A stretch of DNA of 64,000 nucleotides from Planctomycetota bacterium. Lineage in GTDB: Bacteria; Planctomycetota; Planctomycetia; Pirellulales; Lacipirellulaceae. Shown here one piece after another: positions 8,321-17,784 of the stretch. A program made the translations under genes and the position numbers. Position 1 is the stretch's first letter. Each line of letters opens with the position of its first letter. Below the pieces are notes generated by a model. The model did no database searches. It was not told where the DNA came from and worked only from the letters and a program-made list of their open reading frames with translations. Location of the stretch: assembly GCA_029781135.1 (NCBI GenBank), contig JAKOXH010000050.1:43794-107793 (forward strand). Direction: 5' to 3'.

Positions 8321-10456
8321 TTACGAGGGGGTCCACAAGGCCGACTTGCCGCCGCTCGCTGGCCGGTCGCTATCGGGAGTCCAAATATGGCTGGCCGGTT
8401 CCGCCGCCGCTCCCGCCATCGCTGGTGCGCCGCGTTCGTGCGCTTGGTGACGGGCGGCCATTGCGGCCTCATCGGGAATCACGCCCGTCTCGTAGAGTAG
8501 TTGGTACAGCGCCGCGGCCACCTGCGGATCATCGCGATGCTCGCGCTCGATGCGCGACAGCAAATCCTTGGCCTCGTCGACGTTGCCGCTCGTGATGTGC
8601 AGTTCCAACTCCGCCAGGTCCCACGGAGCGGTCGACTGGCCGGCAGACTGCGCATGCGACCGGGCCTCCTGTATCACACCGCGCGCCTCCTCCGGATCGT
8701 GTTCGGCAGCAATGAGCCGCTGGTACGCATCCGCTGGCGGGATACGATCTGCCATCGTCGGCCGGCGTACGGCTTCTCGGGCGAGTTGCACCAGCGCTGC
8801 TTGCGCACCAACGACAATCGCCCGGCGGTAGAGCAGTACTAAATCGTCATCCGACACGGCGCTCATATTCAACCGCGGAACGCGTGCGAGCGGCAAGCCA
8901 CTTACCGACGCACCGCCTGGTTCAATCGCCTCCGGCTGCGGCAAACCGAGCTTCTGCCGCAGTTCGGCAATCGACTCGTTGTCGCGATCGGTGTTGCCGC
9001 CTTGTTCCAGAATCAACACGCTGGCTAATAATGGGATGCGCAGTTCCGGTATACCTGCCGCTTCGCTGGCAGATTTATTCTGCAGCGCCGGCCGCGTGAG
9101 GGCCGGCCAGCGGTCGACAATCGCGGCCCGCCGTTCTTCTTCGATTAAGCGACGGCGGACGTCGCGCGGCGTATCGCGCGGCGGATGCCAGCGCCAGTTC
9201 AACTCCGTTTCCGTACGAGAAACGGTGCCAATGACCTTTTCTTCCAGGACGTCTCCCAGTGCACCGCCACCGATTTCCTTGAGCGATGCGGTCGCTGCGT
9301 CAAAGGCCGGCCCCTTGTCGAGCGTCAGCTCTAACCGCTCCGCCCGATCGGTCTGCCGGCCATAAATGGCCATGACGCCCGCCAACCGTGGCACCAGCTC
9401 GCGGGTAAGTCCCACGCCGGTCTCTGGCATCGGCCGATCGAGCAAAATGTAAGTGTGTCGCGGCCGCGGCTGATCGCGCTGCGCGAACAGCTCGGGGTCC
9501 ATGTCAAACGCTTGGACGCACTTGTCGGAACTCAATTTGGCGACCAGCGCATCCAAATCGTGAATCGCAAACACCCGAATCACGGAATCGATGCGCGGGT
9601 CTTTCTGCTCCGCATCGAGCAGTTGGGCGATGGCCTCGGCCTCGACCGCGTCGTCGAGCGGCACCTCCATTTGGGCGTAGGCATGTAGCCCAGCCACCAG
9701 CGTCTGATCGTCCGCGAGCCACCCGCTTAAGAGCGCGCGATTGAATACGAGCGCCGGGTCGGCCCCATATTTGGCCCCCAACCGATCGATCGCAGCGACC
9801 GCCTGCTGCCACTTTCCGTGATCGGCCAGACGTGTCGCCTTTTCCGCCTCGGCGCGCCACGGCGCATCCTGCGGCCAGGGCTTGAATCGCAGTTGATCGC
9901 GCAACAGCAGCGGCAAGCCGGAGTAATGATTCAATGCGGCCAACACCTCTCGCGCCCGCTCGTCTTCCTTTGGCGCAAGTGCCGCGTGCAACCAGAGATG
10001 CGCCTGCGCAGCCAGGATATGGCCCGACTCAAGCAGCGATCCCCCAACCGCGCCCAATGCCTCATACACTCGCAACGGCATCTCGCGATCGACGAGCGCC
10101 AACGCCTTCTGCAGCGACTCGATCGCCGGACGCGATTCATGTAGTTCAGCCGATAGCAATGCCTGACACGCGTGAGCCGTCGGACTATCGGCATTCGTGG
10201 CTACAAATTTGGTGATCGTCTCCCGAGCCGCGTCTAATTCATCGAGCGAAAGTTCCAGCGTGGCCTTCAAATCCAAAAGCGATGCCCGACCTGGGTGCGC
10301 GGCTAACGTCTGGTCCACATGACGCAGCGCCGCTCGGGGCTGCTCGCCTTCGATCATGCGGTGAATTTTCTCGATCTCGCCCACCAGATCGGAACAGCAG
10401 AACTTGAGCTTCTTGCCGCTGCCACAGGGGCAAATTGCGTAAGGATCAACTGGCAT
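8321..10456 (-). CDS. SEC-C motif protein with TPR-like helical repeats
   Basis: A 711-residue cytoplasmic protein. Residues 6-24 form a SEC-C zinc-binding motif (YAICPCGSGKKLKFCC), as found at the SecA C-terminus and on many unrelated proteins. Residues about 30-260 are Ala/Leu-rich helical repeats resembling TPRs (for example LRHVDQTLAAHPGRASLLDLKATLEL), and further repeats lie at about 580-670. The middle third is not recognised. No catalytic motif is seen. Upstream of ribD on the same strand, 21 bases away. The role is unknown; SEC-C plus TPR suggests protein-protein or ribosome/nascent-chain contacts, which is inference only. Confidence 0.85.
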   Translation of the reverse strand: MPVDPYAICPCGSGKKLKFCCSDLVGEIEKIHRMIEGEQPRAALRHVDQTLAAHPGRASLLDLKATLELSLDELDAARETITKFVATNADSPTAHACQALLSAELHESRPAIESLQKALALVDREMPLRVYEALGAVGGSLLESGHILAAQAHLWLHAALAPKEDERAREVLAALNHYSGLPLLLRDQLRFKPWPQDAPWRAEAEKATRLADHGKWQQAVAAIDRLGAKYGADPALVFNRALLSGWLADDQTLVAGLHAYAQMEVPLDDAVEAEAIAQLLDAEQKDPRIDSVIRVFAIHDLDALVAKLSSDKCVQAFDMDPELFAQRDQPRPRHTYILLDRPMPETGVGLTRELVPRLAGVMAIYGRQTDRAERLELTLDKGPAFDAATASLKEIGGGALGDVLEEKVIGTVSRTETELNWRWHPPRDTPRDVRRRLIEEERRAAIVDRWPALTRPALQNKSASEAAGIPELRIPLLASVLILEQGGNTDRDNESIAELRQKLGLPQPEAIEPGGASVSGLPLARVPRLNMSAVSDDDLVLLYRRAIVVGAQAALVQLAREAVRRPTMADRIPPADAYQRLIAAEHDPEEARGVIQEARSHAQSAGQSTAPWDLAELELHITSGNVDEAKDLLSRIEREHRDDPQVAAALYQLLYETGVIPDEAAMAARHQAHERGAPAMAGAAAEPASHIWTPDSDRPASGGKSALWTPS

Positions 10457-10635
10457 ATGCGGGTATCCACAACAGCGGAATTGCGGTTTCGTAGGTCAGA
10501 AAGCAGCCGGCAAACACGAATGCCCCCATCGACGACGCCAGCCGCTCAAATCCTATCAGATTCACGCCGTTTTGGCGACCCACTTTCGCACACCGACGAT
10601 CGGGCCGTAGGGCATTCTTATAGCTGGGTGGCTGA

Positions 10636-10694
10636 GGTCGAGCGCCGCGAGCCCTAGCCGCGCCGCAAGCTGGGGGCTCGCCTCCGGCTCGACC
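10636..10694. repeat. Palindromic intergenic repeat
   Basis: The arms GGTCGAGC..GCGAGCCC (10636-10654) and GGGCTCGCC..GCTCGACC (about 10673-10694) are reverse complements with one bulge. It lies between the stop of the transaldolase gene and the start of the SEC-C gene, where it could also act as a transcript-end hairpin. There is no T-tract, so a terminator role is unproven. Confidence 0.7.
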
Positions 10695-10725
10695 CCGGCC
10701 GCCCCTAAGATGGAATCAAACCAAA

Positions 10726-11772
10726 CTATTTCCGCCGTCGCTCCGCCAGCAGCTTGAGCAATGCTTTCTGCGGATCGGCAAACTTCGCGACACCTTCCCG
10801 CATCAGGACTTCTTCGAGCTTGACCATATCCACCTTGGCGTCGATCTCGGCCAGGATTTCGGCCGGCGGCAACTGGTCGACCGTGCGCTGAAACGTGCGG
10901 CCGCTCTTTTCCACGGCGTCGTTCGTGGCGGGCGGGTTGGTTTGAATGTCACTCCCCGCCAGGGCCTCCACGTACTTCCAGGGCGGGTCTTCGGGTTTCT
11001 TCGTGCCCGTGCTCGCGAAGATGATCTCCTGCCGCAACGGCGTCCGCCGCCCTGACCAAAATTGTTGATTCGACCGCCACAACTGCTTGGCATTCACGAT
11101 GCCGACCTGGCCCTGCGCACCCTTGGATAACTCCGGCACGTGCTTCTCGGTATACACGTCCTCGCGCGACACAAATATACTGTAGACGCTCTTAAATCGA
11201 GCCAGCGATTTTCGCCGCTGCGCGCCCCGCCAAATGGCTTCCCGCGCCGTTTCATACTGCCGCATCGTGAAAATGAGGGTGACGTTCAACGTTACGCCCG
11301 CGGCACACAACTCCTCGAGCGCATCGAGACCAGCCGGCGTGGCCGGTACCTTGATCATCCGATTCTCATGCCCTGCCGACCATTTTTGGCCTAGTTCCAG
11401 GTAACGGGCCACGCGCTCTCGGTGCGGCACGTTGCGGTCGGGATCTTCAATCAACGGATCGAGTTCAAAGCTCACATAACCGTCGTCGCCCTGCGTCTTC
11501 TCCCACACCGGGCGGAATACCTCTTGAGCGGACCGAACCACGCGATCCGTCAACCGCCACGCCACTTCCTCGTCGCTCACGTTCTTTTCATGCAGCAGGG
11601 CGTCCAGTTCCCGATCAAATTCGCCGGCCTTGATCAGATCGGAGATGATAATTGGGTTCGACGTGGCCCCCGTAGCCCCCAGCGCTCGATTGGCCTTCAC
11701 CAACTGCGGTTCGACCGAGTCCAACCACAATTTCGTACCTGTCGCGATCAGCGACTGCAGCGGCGATGTCAT
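10726..11772 (-). CDS. tal: Transaldolase
   Basis: Pentose-phosphate enzyme moving a dihydroxyacetone unit between sugar phosphates through a Lys Schiff base. Motifs: GATSNPIIISD near the N-terminus; the catalytic segment MIKVPATPAGLDALEEL with the Lys; VNVTLIF-type strand (LNVTLIFTMRQYETA); and FASTGTKKPEDPPWKYVEAL. About 348 residues, the size of the larger bacterial transaldolases. Translation most likely starts at ATG 11772, seven bases after an AAAGGAG Shine-Dalgarno, rather than at the in-frame ATG at 11796. Monocistronic by position. Confidence 0.93.
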   Translation of the reverse strand: MTSPLQSLIATGTKLWLDSVEPQLVKANRALGATGATSNPIIISDLIKAGEFDRELDALLHEKNVSDEEVAWRLTDRVVRSAQEVFRPVWEKTQGDDGYVSFELDPLIEDPDRNVPHRERVARYLELGQKWSAGHENRMIKVPATPAGLDALEELCAAGVTLNVTLIFTMRQYETAREAIWRGAQRRKSLARFKSVYSIFVSREDVYTEKHVPELSKGAQGQVGIVNAKQLWRSNQQFWSGRRTPLRQEIIFASTGTKKPEDPPWKYVEALAGSDIQTNPPATNDAVEKSGRTFQRTVDQLPPAEILAEIDAKVDMVKLEEVLMREGVAKFADPQKALLKLLAERRRK

Positions 11773-12106
11773 TGCTAGCTCCTTTGAATCGTCCACGTCG
11801 CAGCGGAATTGCTGTCGGCCAATGATATCGCACGGCCGTCGCGCGGGAAACTACATGACAAAGAGCGCGTCCACTTAAGCTAGGAAGGCTGCGTCGCGAT
11901 TACCCAACGGGCGGACAGTGACGATTCTTCCGATTCTAGCGGTTATTGCTGCATTAACGAGCGTCAAAGGTCGATTTAACGATTCACAGGTATCGCTGTA
12001 GCGACCACGAATGTCGTTTGCGCTTTGTCGCGCGACGCGGCGGTCCAGCAAAGACACCTGATTCCAAATGAATCTTCAGCGGTTTGAATTGGGGGAGATC
12101 ACATCC
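11773..12106. other. Intergenic region between transaldolase and BBP7 genes
   Basis: Divergent upstream region of 334 bases. It must hold both promoters. I see no RNA gene, no clear repeat and no convincing open frame. Confidence 0.5.
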
Positions 12107-13435
12107 ATGTCCATCTCGACCAAGACGCTCGGGCTCATGATGACGCTCGTCTTATGGAGCGGCATCGCGGCTGGTCAAGGTCCGACGCTGCCAACCCCGG
12201 GCGATGAACTGCCACCCGACATGACGCTGCCGACGCCTCAAGGCTACGCACCGGCGAACAATACGTCGCTCGGCAGCGCCACCGATCGCGATGGCTTAGG
12301 CGGCATGGAATCACTACCTGCCGCGCAAGATGGCGAATACGACCTGACCGGTGACGGTTCTTGCCCCGATGGCGGCGGGTTCTGGAATCAAATTGCGCCG
12401 ATTGAAAGCACCGGTTCTTGGCTCCAACGTGGCTTCTGGTACGCCGAGGCGGATGCTGTCATCTACAATCGCATGTGGGATCGAGCGGACACCCGCTACG
12501 CGGCGCAAGACTCCGCCGTGAATAACCCCCCTGTGAACGGCGTCAGCTTGGGTTTCAATCCCATCTTCCTGAACACCAATCGCCTCTTGATTCTGGATGG
12601 CGGCCAACCGGGTGAGGACGCTGCTGTCCGAGCGACTTTAGGCCATTTTTTGTTCCGCGACTCGCGCAATCGCGACCATTCGCTCGAATTCACGGCTTTC
12701 GGCAGCGGCGAGTGGAATCAGGAACGTGTGATCACCTCCGACCAACCGTTCGGCCTATTCGTGCCTTGGCGAATTGACGGCGGCAACACGTCGTTTGACA
12801 ATTCCAGCCGCCAATCGATCGAGTATGATAGCACATTCACGAGTTTTGAGACGAACTATCGCGTTCGCCAACGGCTACGCAGCGATCAGTTGGTAATGGA
12901 TGCGAATGGCAGTTGGCATCGAGCCGCCAATACCGGATTCGAACGAGAATACTTGGTCGGTTTGCGTTTCATGCAATTGGCTGAGAAGTTCGACTGGCAA
13001 GCCCAGGATATCGCCGTGACCGGAGCCGACGGCGAGTACTTCATACGTACTAAGAATAATTTGATCGGCTTTCAAATGGGTACAGGCCTGACCTACCAAA
13101 CATCGCGGTGGAGTGTTAGTGCGTTGCCCAAAGGTGGCGTATACATCAATGACGCGACGGGCAGTATCTTCCTCAACTACACCGCCGACGACACGCACGA
13201 TGCAAACCTCCGTCTCACCGGTAACGATCTGTCGTTTGTCGGGGAATTCAAAATTCAGGGGCGATTCCACATTACCCCGAATACGGCGCTACGAGCGGCC
13301 TACGAGATGATGTACGTCACCTCCGTGGCACTGGCCCCTTCCCAGGCGACCTTCCTTCCGGAATTCTCGTATTTGAACACAACCGGCGATCCGTTCTATC
13401 ACGGCACGTCATTCGGCTTCGAGGCGTATTGGTAA
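12107..13435 (+). CDS. BBP7-type outer-membrane beta-barrel protein
   Basis: The N-terminus is a signal peptide (TLGLMMTLVLWSGIAAG), followed by a Pro-rich stretch (PTLPTPGDELPPDMTLPTP) and the mature domain starting 'GFWYAEADAVIYNR'. It ends in alternating strands and a terminal aromatic residue (GTSFGFEAYW), the usual C-terminal signature of outer-membrane barrels. The layout matches planctomycete proteins annotated as BBP7 (putative beta-barrel porin 7). ATG at 12107, six bases after GGGGGAG, is favoured over 12068. About 442 residues. Expressed alone. Transport function is not established. Confidence 0.85.
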   Translation: MSISTKTLGLMMTLVLWSGIAAGQGPTLPTPGDELPPDMTLPTPQGYAPANNTSLGSATDRDGLGGMESLPAAQDGEYDLTGDGSCPDGGGFWNQIAPIESTGSWLQRGFWYAEADAVIYNRMWDRADTRYAAQDSAVNNPPVNGVSLGFNPIFLNTNRLLILDGGQPGEDAAVRATLGHFLFRDSRNRDHSLEFTAFGSGEWNQERVITSDQPFGLFVPWRIDGGNTSFDNSSRQSIEYDSTFTSFETNYRVRQRLRSDQLVMDANGSWHRAANTGFEREYLVGLRFMQLAEKFDWQAQDIAVTGADGEYFIRTKNNLIGFQMGTGLTYQTSRWSVSALPKGGVYINDATGSIFLNYTADDTHDANLRLTGNDLSFVGEFKIQGRFHITPNTALRAAYEMMYVTSVALAPSQATFLPEFSYLNTTGDPFYHGTSFGFEAYW

Positions 13436-13594
13436 ACAGCATCGGCACGAGAACATTCGCCACGCTGCCGACCGCCCTACTCGGAGTTCGCGCTCGCGGA
13501 CCGGTACGCCGTGTTGCGGACGTCCTTGATTTACCGCGGCATATTTGGTGCAATCGCTTCCTAGACGTTCTCGTTCTCGGGAAGTGGCGTGCCG

Positions 13595-14926
13595 ATGCCG
13601 CAACGAAATTTGCTGCTGTTGTTCTTGGCCGTGGTTGCGGCGTACGTATGTTACGTCCGCAGCGAGCATGATCCGTACGGCCGCTACGTGGCTGGCGGGC
13701 TAGCGACAATCCGGCAATCTGCGCTCGATCCGGCAACCGGTAACGACCTCTTCGCCGGGGCGATGGATGGCATGGTCGGCGTGCTGCGCAAGCACGGCGA
13801 TCAGCACTCGCAGTTTCTGAGCGCGGCCGAGGCCGGCCCGTTACGCGACGAAATCCACCAGCAATTCGGCGGCATCGGCGTGCGACTGCGTTTTGCCGGC
13901 AAGCCACCAGTGCCCATCGTTGCTGGTCCGATCCGGCCCGCTTCACCGGCGGGCAGGGCGCCGTTATTTGTCGGGGACCGAATTCTCAAGATCGACGGTA
14001 TGCCAACCGCCGGGCTGAGCAAGTCCGATGTTATTGCACGCTTAACCGGTGAACTCGGCACGTCGGTGGAGCTGACATTGCAGCGGCGTGGCGAAGACAA
14101 GGAGCGCACCGTGGTGCTCGAGCGGGCGCTCATCCAAGTCGATTCGATCTTTGGAAACCGTCGGAGCCATGACGGCAATTGGCTATTTCCTCTCGAGGCG
14201 GACGCGCGCGTTGCCCACGTGCGCGTTGTGGCGTTCGGCGATCGTACGGCGCGAGAATTCGCCGCGCTCGTACCACAACTGCGGGACCAAGGCGTGCGGG
14301 GGATTGTGCTTGATCTCCGCGACAATGCCGGCGGGTCGCTGAGTTCCGCCGTCGCAATTTGCGAAATGTTACTGCCGGCTGGCAAGACAATTGTCGAAAC
14401 TCGTGGCCGCGAGCAGGCGTTGCTCGAACGGTATGCGACGAAAGTCGATGGCGTCTATCGAGATCTGCCCCTGGCGATCATTATCAACCAGAACAGCGCC
14501 AGCGCCGCGGAAATTGTGGCTGCTTGCTTACAGGATCATGGTCGGGCGGTTGTCGTGGGACAACGATCGTTCGGCAAGGGGACCGTGCAGCAGCTTTTGC
14601 CGATTGGAAAAGGACTGTTGAAATTAACTTGGGCCAGTTTCTGGCGGCCAAGCGGGGTGAATGTCGACCGCAGACAAAACGCGGCAACGACGGCAACGTG
14701 GGGAGTGCAACCCGATAAGGGTTTTGAATGGGAACTGACGCCGATCGATTATGCGATCTATTCGGATTACCGAGACCTAAGAGATGACAATGACTTGACC
14801 AGCAGAAACGAGGGAAGAGACCTCGCCGCGCGGCAAGCCGCCGTGGCGACGTTCGTCGATCGGCCGCTCGGTTTGGCGCACAGATATCTTGAATCGAAGT
14901 TCAGCGAAAAAGCCGGAAATAATTGA
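13595..14926 (+). CDS. S41-family C-terminal processing protease
   Basis: Periplasmic or membrane-anchored serine protease of the CtpA/Prc family. An N-terminal membrane helix (LLLLFLAVVAAYVCYV) is followed by a PDZ domain (about residues 90-180, with GGIGVRL, GDRILKIDGMPTAGLS). The peptidase core has LDLRDNAGGSLSSAV, the nucleophile Ser in INQNSASAAEIVA and the general-base Lys in GQRSFGKGTVQQ. About 443 residues, compact for the family. A GTG at 13589 is an alternative start; GGGAAG precedes both. Substrates are unknown. The C-terminus after WGVQPDKGFE is short and variable. Confidence 0.92.
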   Translation: MPQRNLLLLFLAVVAAYVCYVRSEHDPYGRYVAGGLATIRQSALDPATGNDLFAGAMDGMVGVLRKHGDQHSQFLSAAEAGPLRDEIHQQFGGIGVRLRFAGKPPVPIVAGPIRPASPAGRAPLFVGDRILKIDGMPTAGLSKSDVIARLTGELGTSVELTLQRRGEDKERTVVLERALIQVDSIFGNRRSHDGNWLFPLEADARVAHVRVVAFGDRTAREFAALVPQLRDQGVRGIVLDLRDNAGGSLSSAVAICEMLLPAGKTIVETRGREQALLERYATKVDGVYRDLPLAIIINQNSASAAEIVAACLQDHGRAVVVGQRSFGKGTVQQLLPIGKGLLKLTWASFWRPSGVNVDRRQNAATTATWGVQPDKGFEWELTPIDYAIYSDYRDLRDDNDLTSRNEGRDLAARQAAVATFVDRPLGLAHRYLESKFSEKAGNN

Positions 14927-15250
14927 TTTGTAGCTCTTGCTGGTGAAAGGTAACTTTGACCTTCGATTCGGCTCCGGCGAGCGAGCGCAAGCGGAAACAA
15001 TGACGAGCATAAACTGCTATTGGGAATAGGCTTACGCGCGATTGCGATTTCTATCTTGCGGCGGCTCAGGCATTGGCACGCGTTGTGCATTTCTCACCTC
15101 CATCGCCAGCGGGAATGGCGAACGATCTCGCCCGACGCAGGACGCTTACGGTTCCCCACGAACCGACCTCGTCATGTCGAGAGCCGCGTGCGGCGAATGA
15201 CCGCACGAACTTGTCAGAACTCTTTTCACATGAGGATGGGGAATACTTAT

Positions 15251-15472
15251 ATGGTTGCTTTCAATCGAGTTCGTTGCACCGTTGTGGCTGTTACGGAAGT
15301 GCCGCTGCGAGGCGTGACGCGTGGTGCGATCGCCCGCGATGTGTTGCCGTGGGCCGACCCCTACGTTGCTCAGTTGATCAAAAAGCTACAGGACGAAGTG
15401 CGGGCCGAACGCCGGCAGAAATCGCGGCGGCCTCACAATCGAATCTCGGGTGCCGAGTTTTCGGCCGCGTGA
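15251..15472 (+). CDS. Small conserved-looking protein of unknown function
   Basis: About 73 residues beginning MVAFNRVRCTVVAVTEVPL, continuing GVTRGAIARDVLPWADPYVA and ending in a basic Lys/Arg-rich tail. ATGs at 15230 and 15236 are alternative starts. The frame is open, the composition is balanced and hydrophobic residues alternate as in a folded domain, which makes it more convincing than the overlapping frames. Its last 40 bases overlap the convergent folC 3' end. I do not recognise a family. It could also be chance, so confidence is moderate. Confidence 0.45.
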   Translation: MVAFNRVRCTVVAVTEVPLRGVTRGAIARDVLPWADPYVAQLIKKLQDEVRAERRQKSRRPHNRISGAEFSAA

Positions 15473-17067
15473 CCGAAAACACGGGGGTACAATTCAGCGG
15501 CTAGGAAGAACGATCCGGCAATGCAGATGTGCTCGCCCGATTGGGCGGTGTCCAAGGCGGTTTGCCAGGCTTCACGAGGAGTAGGAACCAGGAGGACTTC
15601 GGCGGGGCATTCGTCACTAAGTTGATGTGGGCGATGTTTAATGTGATTTAACGCGCCCTCACCGCGGCCCTCTTCCAGAGGGCGAGAGAGGCGAATTGAC
15701 CGCTCGAGTTCTTGGGTAACGAGCGCGGTGAGTTTGTCGACGGGCACGGCGCGGGGGTTGTCCTGATATTGCGTGACAATGATTCGCTCGAAGTGAGGAA
15801 CTAATTCGCGCACTATAGCAACCACATCTTTATCGTGGCTGATCGATACAATCAACGTACTGCGCGTTGGGGGCGGCAGCTCGGATAATGACTCGACGAG
15901 CGCCCGCGCGGACGCGGGATTGTGGGCCGTGTCGAGCACGACCAGCGGATCGCCCGGCCTCACTTCTACCCTTCCTGGCAACGCAGCGCGCGATAGCCCC
16001 AAGCGCATGGCAGCGCTGGAAATGCACCAGCCTTGGTGTCGCAATTCGGCGATCGTCGCGAGCGCGATGGCGGCGTTCGAGGCCTGATGCAGGCCGAGCA
16101 TGTGGAGGGAAGCGTTGTCGAGTTCGAATTCTTGGGCGGAAATCGAGTATGTAAAGTCGATGGAGCCGTAGTTGGAAATAGAGGGGGAGACGGGAAGAGC
16201 GGGAGAGAGGGAGCGATGGGTAAGCAAGGCGTCTCCTGGTCTCCTGGTCTCCTGGTCTCCTGGTCTAGTTTCCGAGGGTGGATGGTAATTCACGGAGAAA
16301 TCACGGCCGAGTTGGATCAGACGGCAGCCGTGTTCGCGGGCGATTTCGGCAATGACGGCTTGCGGTTCGGAATCTAGCACGCCGCTAATGACGGGGACGC
16401 CCGGCTTAATGATGCCGGCCTTCTCACGGGCAATCGCACCCAATGTGTTGCCGAGTTGGCGCATGTGGTCGAAGCTAATCGAGGTGATCACACTCACCAA
16501 CGGCAGACAAACGTTCGTGGAATCGAGCCGGCCACCGAGGCCCACTTCCACGACTGCGGCATCCACCTGTCGCTCGACAAAATGCAGCAGGGCAAGTGCG
16601 GTCGTGATTTCGAAATAAGTCGGGCCGCCGGTCGAGTCGCCCTCGGCTGCCGCTTCTTCATCCATCGCGGCCACTTCCGGCCAAATGCGATTGATCAACG
16701 TCACGAGTTCGTCGGACGTGCAGGGTTGGCCGTCGACGACGAAACGTTCTTCGATGCTCTCCAAGTGTGGCGAACTGAACACGCCGGTGCGGTAGCCTGC
16801 GGCCGTGAGGATGGCGGCGATCATTGCCGCGGTGGAGCCTTTGCCCTTCGTGCCGGCGACATGCACGATTTTGAGGCCGGTGTCGGGCTGGCCAAGCCGG
16901 GTGAGCAGTTGCCGCATGCGATCGAGCTTGAGTTGCCGTGCTTGGTAGGGGACAAAGGCGATGCGTTCGTAGTTGATGCGGCCCAGCAGCCAATCGAGCG
17001 CAGCCTGGCGGGCCGGCGACGTAGGCGCGTCGCTGAGTGGGGCGGCGTTGGGATAGGGGGTGGGCAT
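15433..17067 (-). CDS. folC: Bifunctional folylpolyglutamate synthase/dihydrofolate synthase
   Basis: Adds glutamate to dihydropteroate and to folates. The Mur-ligase-type ATP site is seen as VHVAGTKGKGSTAAMIAAI (residues about 68-86), then SSPHLESIEERF, YFEITTALALLHF and EVGLGGRLDSTN. The C-terminal domain carries VLDTAHNPASARAL. At 544 residues it is about 100 longer than typical. Part of the excess is a repeat-derived insertion, ETRPGDQETRRPGDALLTHR, just after the FSVNYHPPS strand (16181-16267), and another is near the C-terminus around 15656-15687. Both keep the frame open. Convergent with the small gene at 15251. Confidence 0.95.
   Translation of the reverse strand: MPTPYPNAAPLSDAPTSPARQAALDWLLGRINYERIAFVPYQARQLKLDRMRQLLTRLGQPDTGLKIVHVAGTKGKGSTAAMIAAILTAAGYRTGVFSSPHLESIEERFVVDGQPCTSDELVTLINRIWPEVAAMDEEAAAEGDSTGGPTYFEITTALALLHFVERQVDAAVVEVGLGGRLDSTNVCLPLVSVITSISFDHMRQLGNTLGAIAREKAGIIKPGVPVISGVLDSEPQAVIAEIAREHGCRLIQLGRDFSVNYHPPSETRPGDQETRRPGDALLTHRSLSPALPVSPSISNYGSIDFTYSISAQEFELDNASLHMLGLHQASNAAIALATIAELRHQGWCISSAAMRLGLSRAALPGRVEVRPGDPLVVLDTAHNPASARALVESLSELPPPTRSTLIVSISHDKDVVAIVRELVPHFERIIVTQYQDNPRAVPVDKLTALVTQELERSIRLSRPLEEGRGEGALNHIKHRPHQLSDECPAEVLLVPTPREAWQTALDTAQSGEHICIAGSFFLAAELYPRVFGHAAENSAPEIRL
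15656..15687. repeat. CCCTCACC..GGCCCTCT..AGAGGGCGAGAG repeat inside folC
   Basis: A diverged copy of the CCCTCACCCCGGCCCTCTCCC hairpin family also found at 18528-18560 and 59197-59230. Here it forms part of the folC reading frame, near its 3' end. Confidence 0.65.
16181..16267. repeat. In-frame GGTCTCCT tandem/palindromic insertion in folC
   Basis: The right half is more than four copies of the octamer GGTCTCCT (16231-16267). The left half (16181-16213) is purine-rich GGGGAGACGGGAAGAG text that partly complements it. It is translated on the minus strand as a charged Pro-rich linker (GDQETRRPGDALLTHRS) absent from ordinary FolC. Confidence 0.8.
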
Positions 17068-17249
17068 TCGATGCGCGCTCCGCTGCGCCGAGCCTGCGCG
17101 TCGCGGCTAAACGGGATGTTGGCGAGCGCAACGGCAGCTACGCCCGGGCGGTCATTTCAGGTGCGAGCCTAGCATAAGTGGTGGCACAATTTCTACAAGA
17201 AAGTTGGAAGAGAAGTTGGGAATGGGGAATTGGGAGTGGGGAAATAAGA

Positions 17250-17285
17250 AGGGCCGGCGAGGTGCGGGAGTCCTCGTCGGCCCTA
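17250..17285. repeat. GGGCCGGCGAGG hairpin repeat
   Basis: Arms GGGCCGGCGAGG and CCTCGTCGGCCC flank a nine-base loop, directly after the GGGGAAT-type half repeat. A REP-like intergenic hairpin with no T-tract. Confidence 0.65.
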
Positions 17286-17742
17286 CGTGGGGAGATAAAG
17301 TGGACTGCCATCGAGCAGCCCGAAATTTGTTACAGGCGGACACTCATCTGCTGGACGGCGGCCGAACAATCGCGGTTCGATGCACCCGCCCGGGATTGGC
17401 CCGGGCCGCGTCCCACTCTTCTACCGACGCGAAAGTAAAGCACAGGGCGTGCCGATCGCGGGGCTGGCCCCCGAGAATTATATTTGGGCGAACGTAAATC
17501 GTTTGCAGATCAAAAGTTGTGAAAATGGGTGTTTATTGGCGCGTTTTCTCAGCCGTGTTCAACGAGTGGTTGCTAGCGTGTAAATCCTTCGGTAGACCCT
17601 TGTAGAATGTGCCGACGGCACGAAAGTGCTAGCGAACTTCTAGGAGCAACCGCACGTAGTGATTTTGCTAAACCGCGAGCGGAATTCGGTGTTTCAACGT
17701 TTCCAAGAGCCGCTTCCCTGCATTTTCGTAAAGCGTTATATT

Positions 17743-17754
17743 GCAAAGCTTTGC
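17743..17754. promoter_or_regulatory. Perfect 12-bp palindrome, candidate operator
   Basis: GCAAAGCTTTGC is its own reverse complement and lies about 30 bases before the start of the ABC ATPase gene that opens the five-gene cluster. Its position suits a repressor site, but there is no second copy and no known consensus match, so this is a suggestion only. Confidence 0.25.
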
Positions 17755-17784
17755 GACTCTGTGTTTTGCTTTGAGCCGGGTGCC

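Larger units (their letters stand above)
17068..17784. other. Intergenic region with repeats upstream of the ABC cluster
   Basis: 717 bases without a convincing gene. It contains half of the GGGGAAT-type repeat (17216-17242), a hairpin GGGCCGGCGAGG/CCTCGTCGGCCC (17250-17285) and a perfect 12-base palindrome GCAAAGCTTTGC (17743-17754) about 30 bases before the ABC ATPase start. Short open frames across 17380-17580 have no recognisable product. Confidence 0.6.

Noticed and set aside
7574..8500. 308-codon plus-strand frame opposite ribD
   Set aside because: Runs across the ribD start and into the SEC-C gene on the other strand; no family pattern, and both minus-strand genes are clear.
16231..16267. 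Possible CRISPR-like tandem repeats
   Set aside because: Octamer units are directly adjacent with no spacers; this is a short-unit tandem repeat inside folC. The same reasoning excludes CRISPR at the heptamer loci.
17380..17583. 67-codon plus-strand frame in the region before the ABC cluster
   Set aside because: No recognisable motif, no ribosome-binding site and no continuation of composition from neighbouring genes; treated as intergenic.
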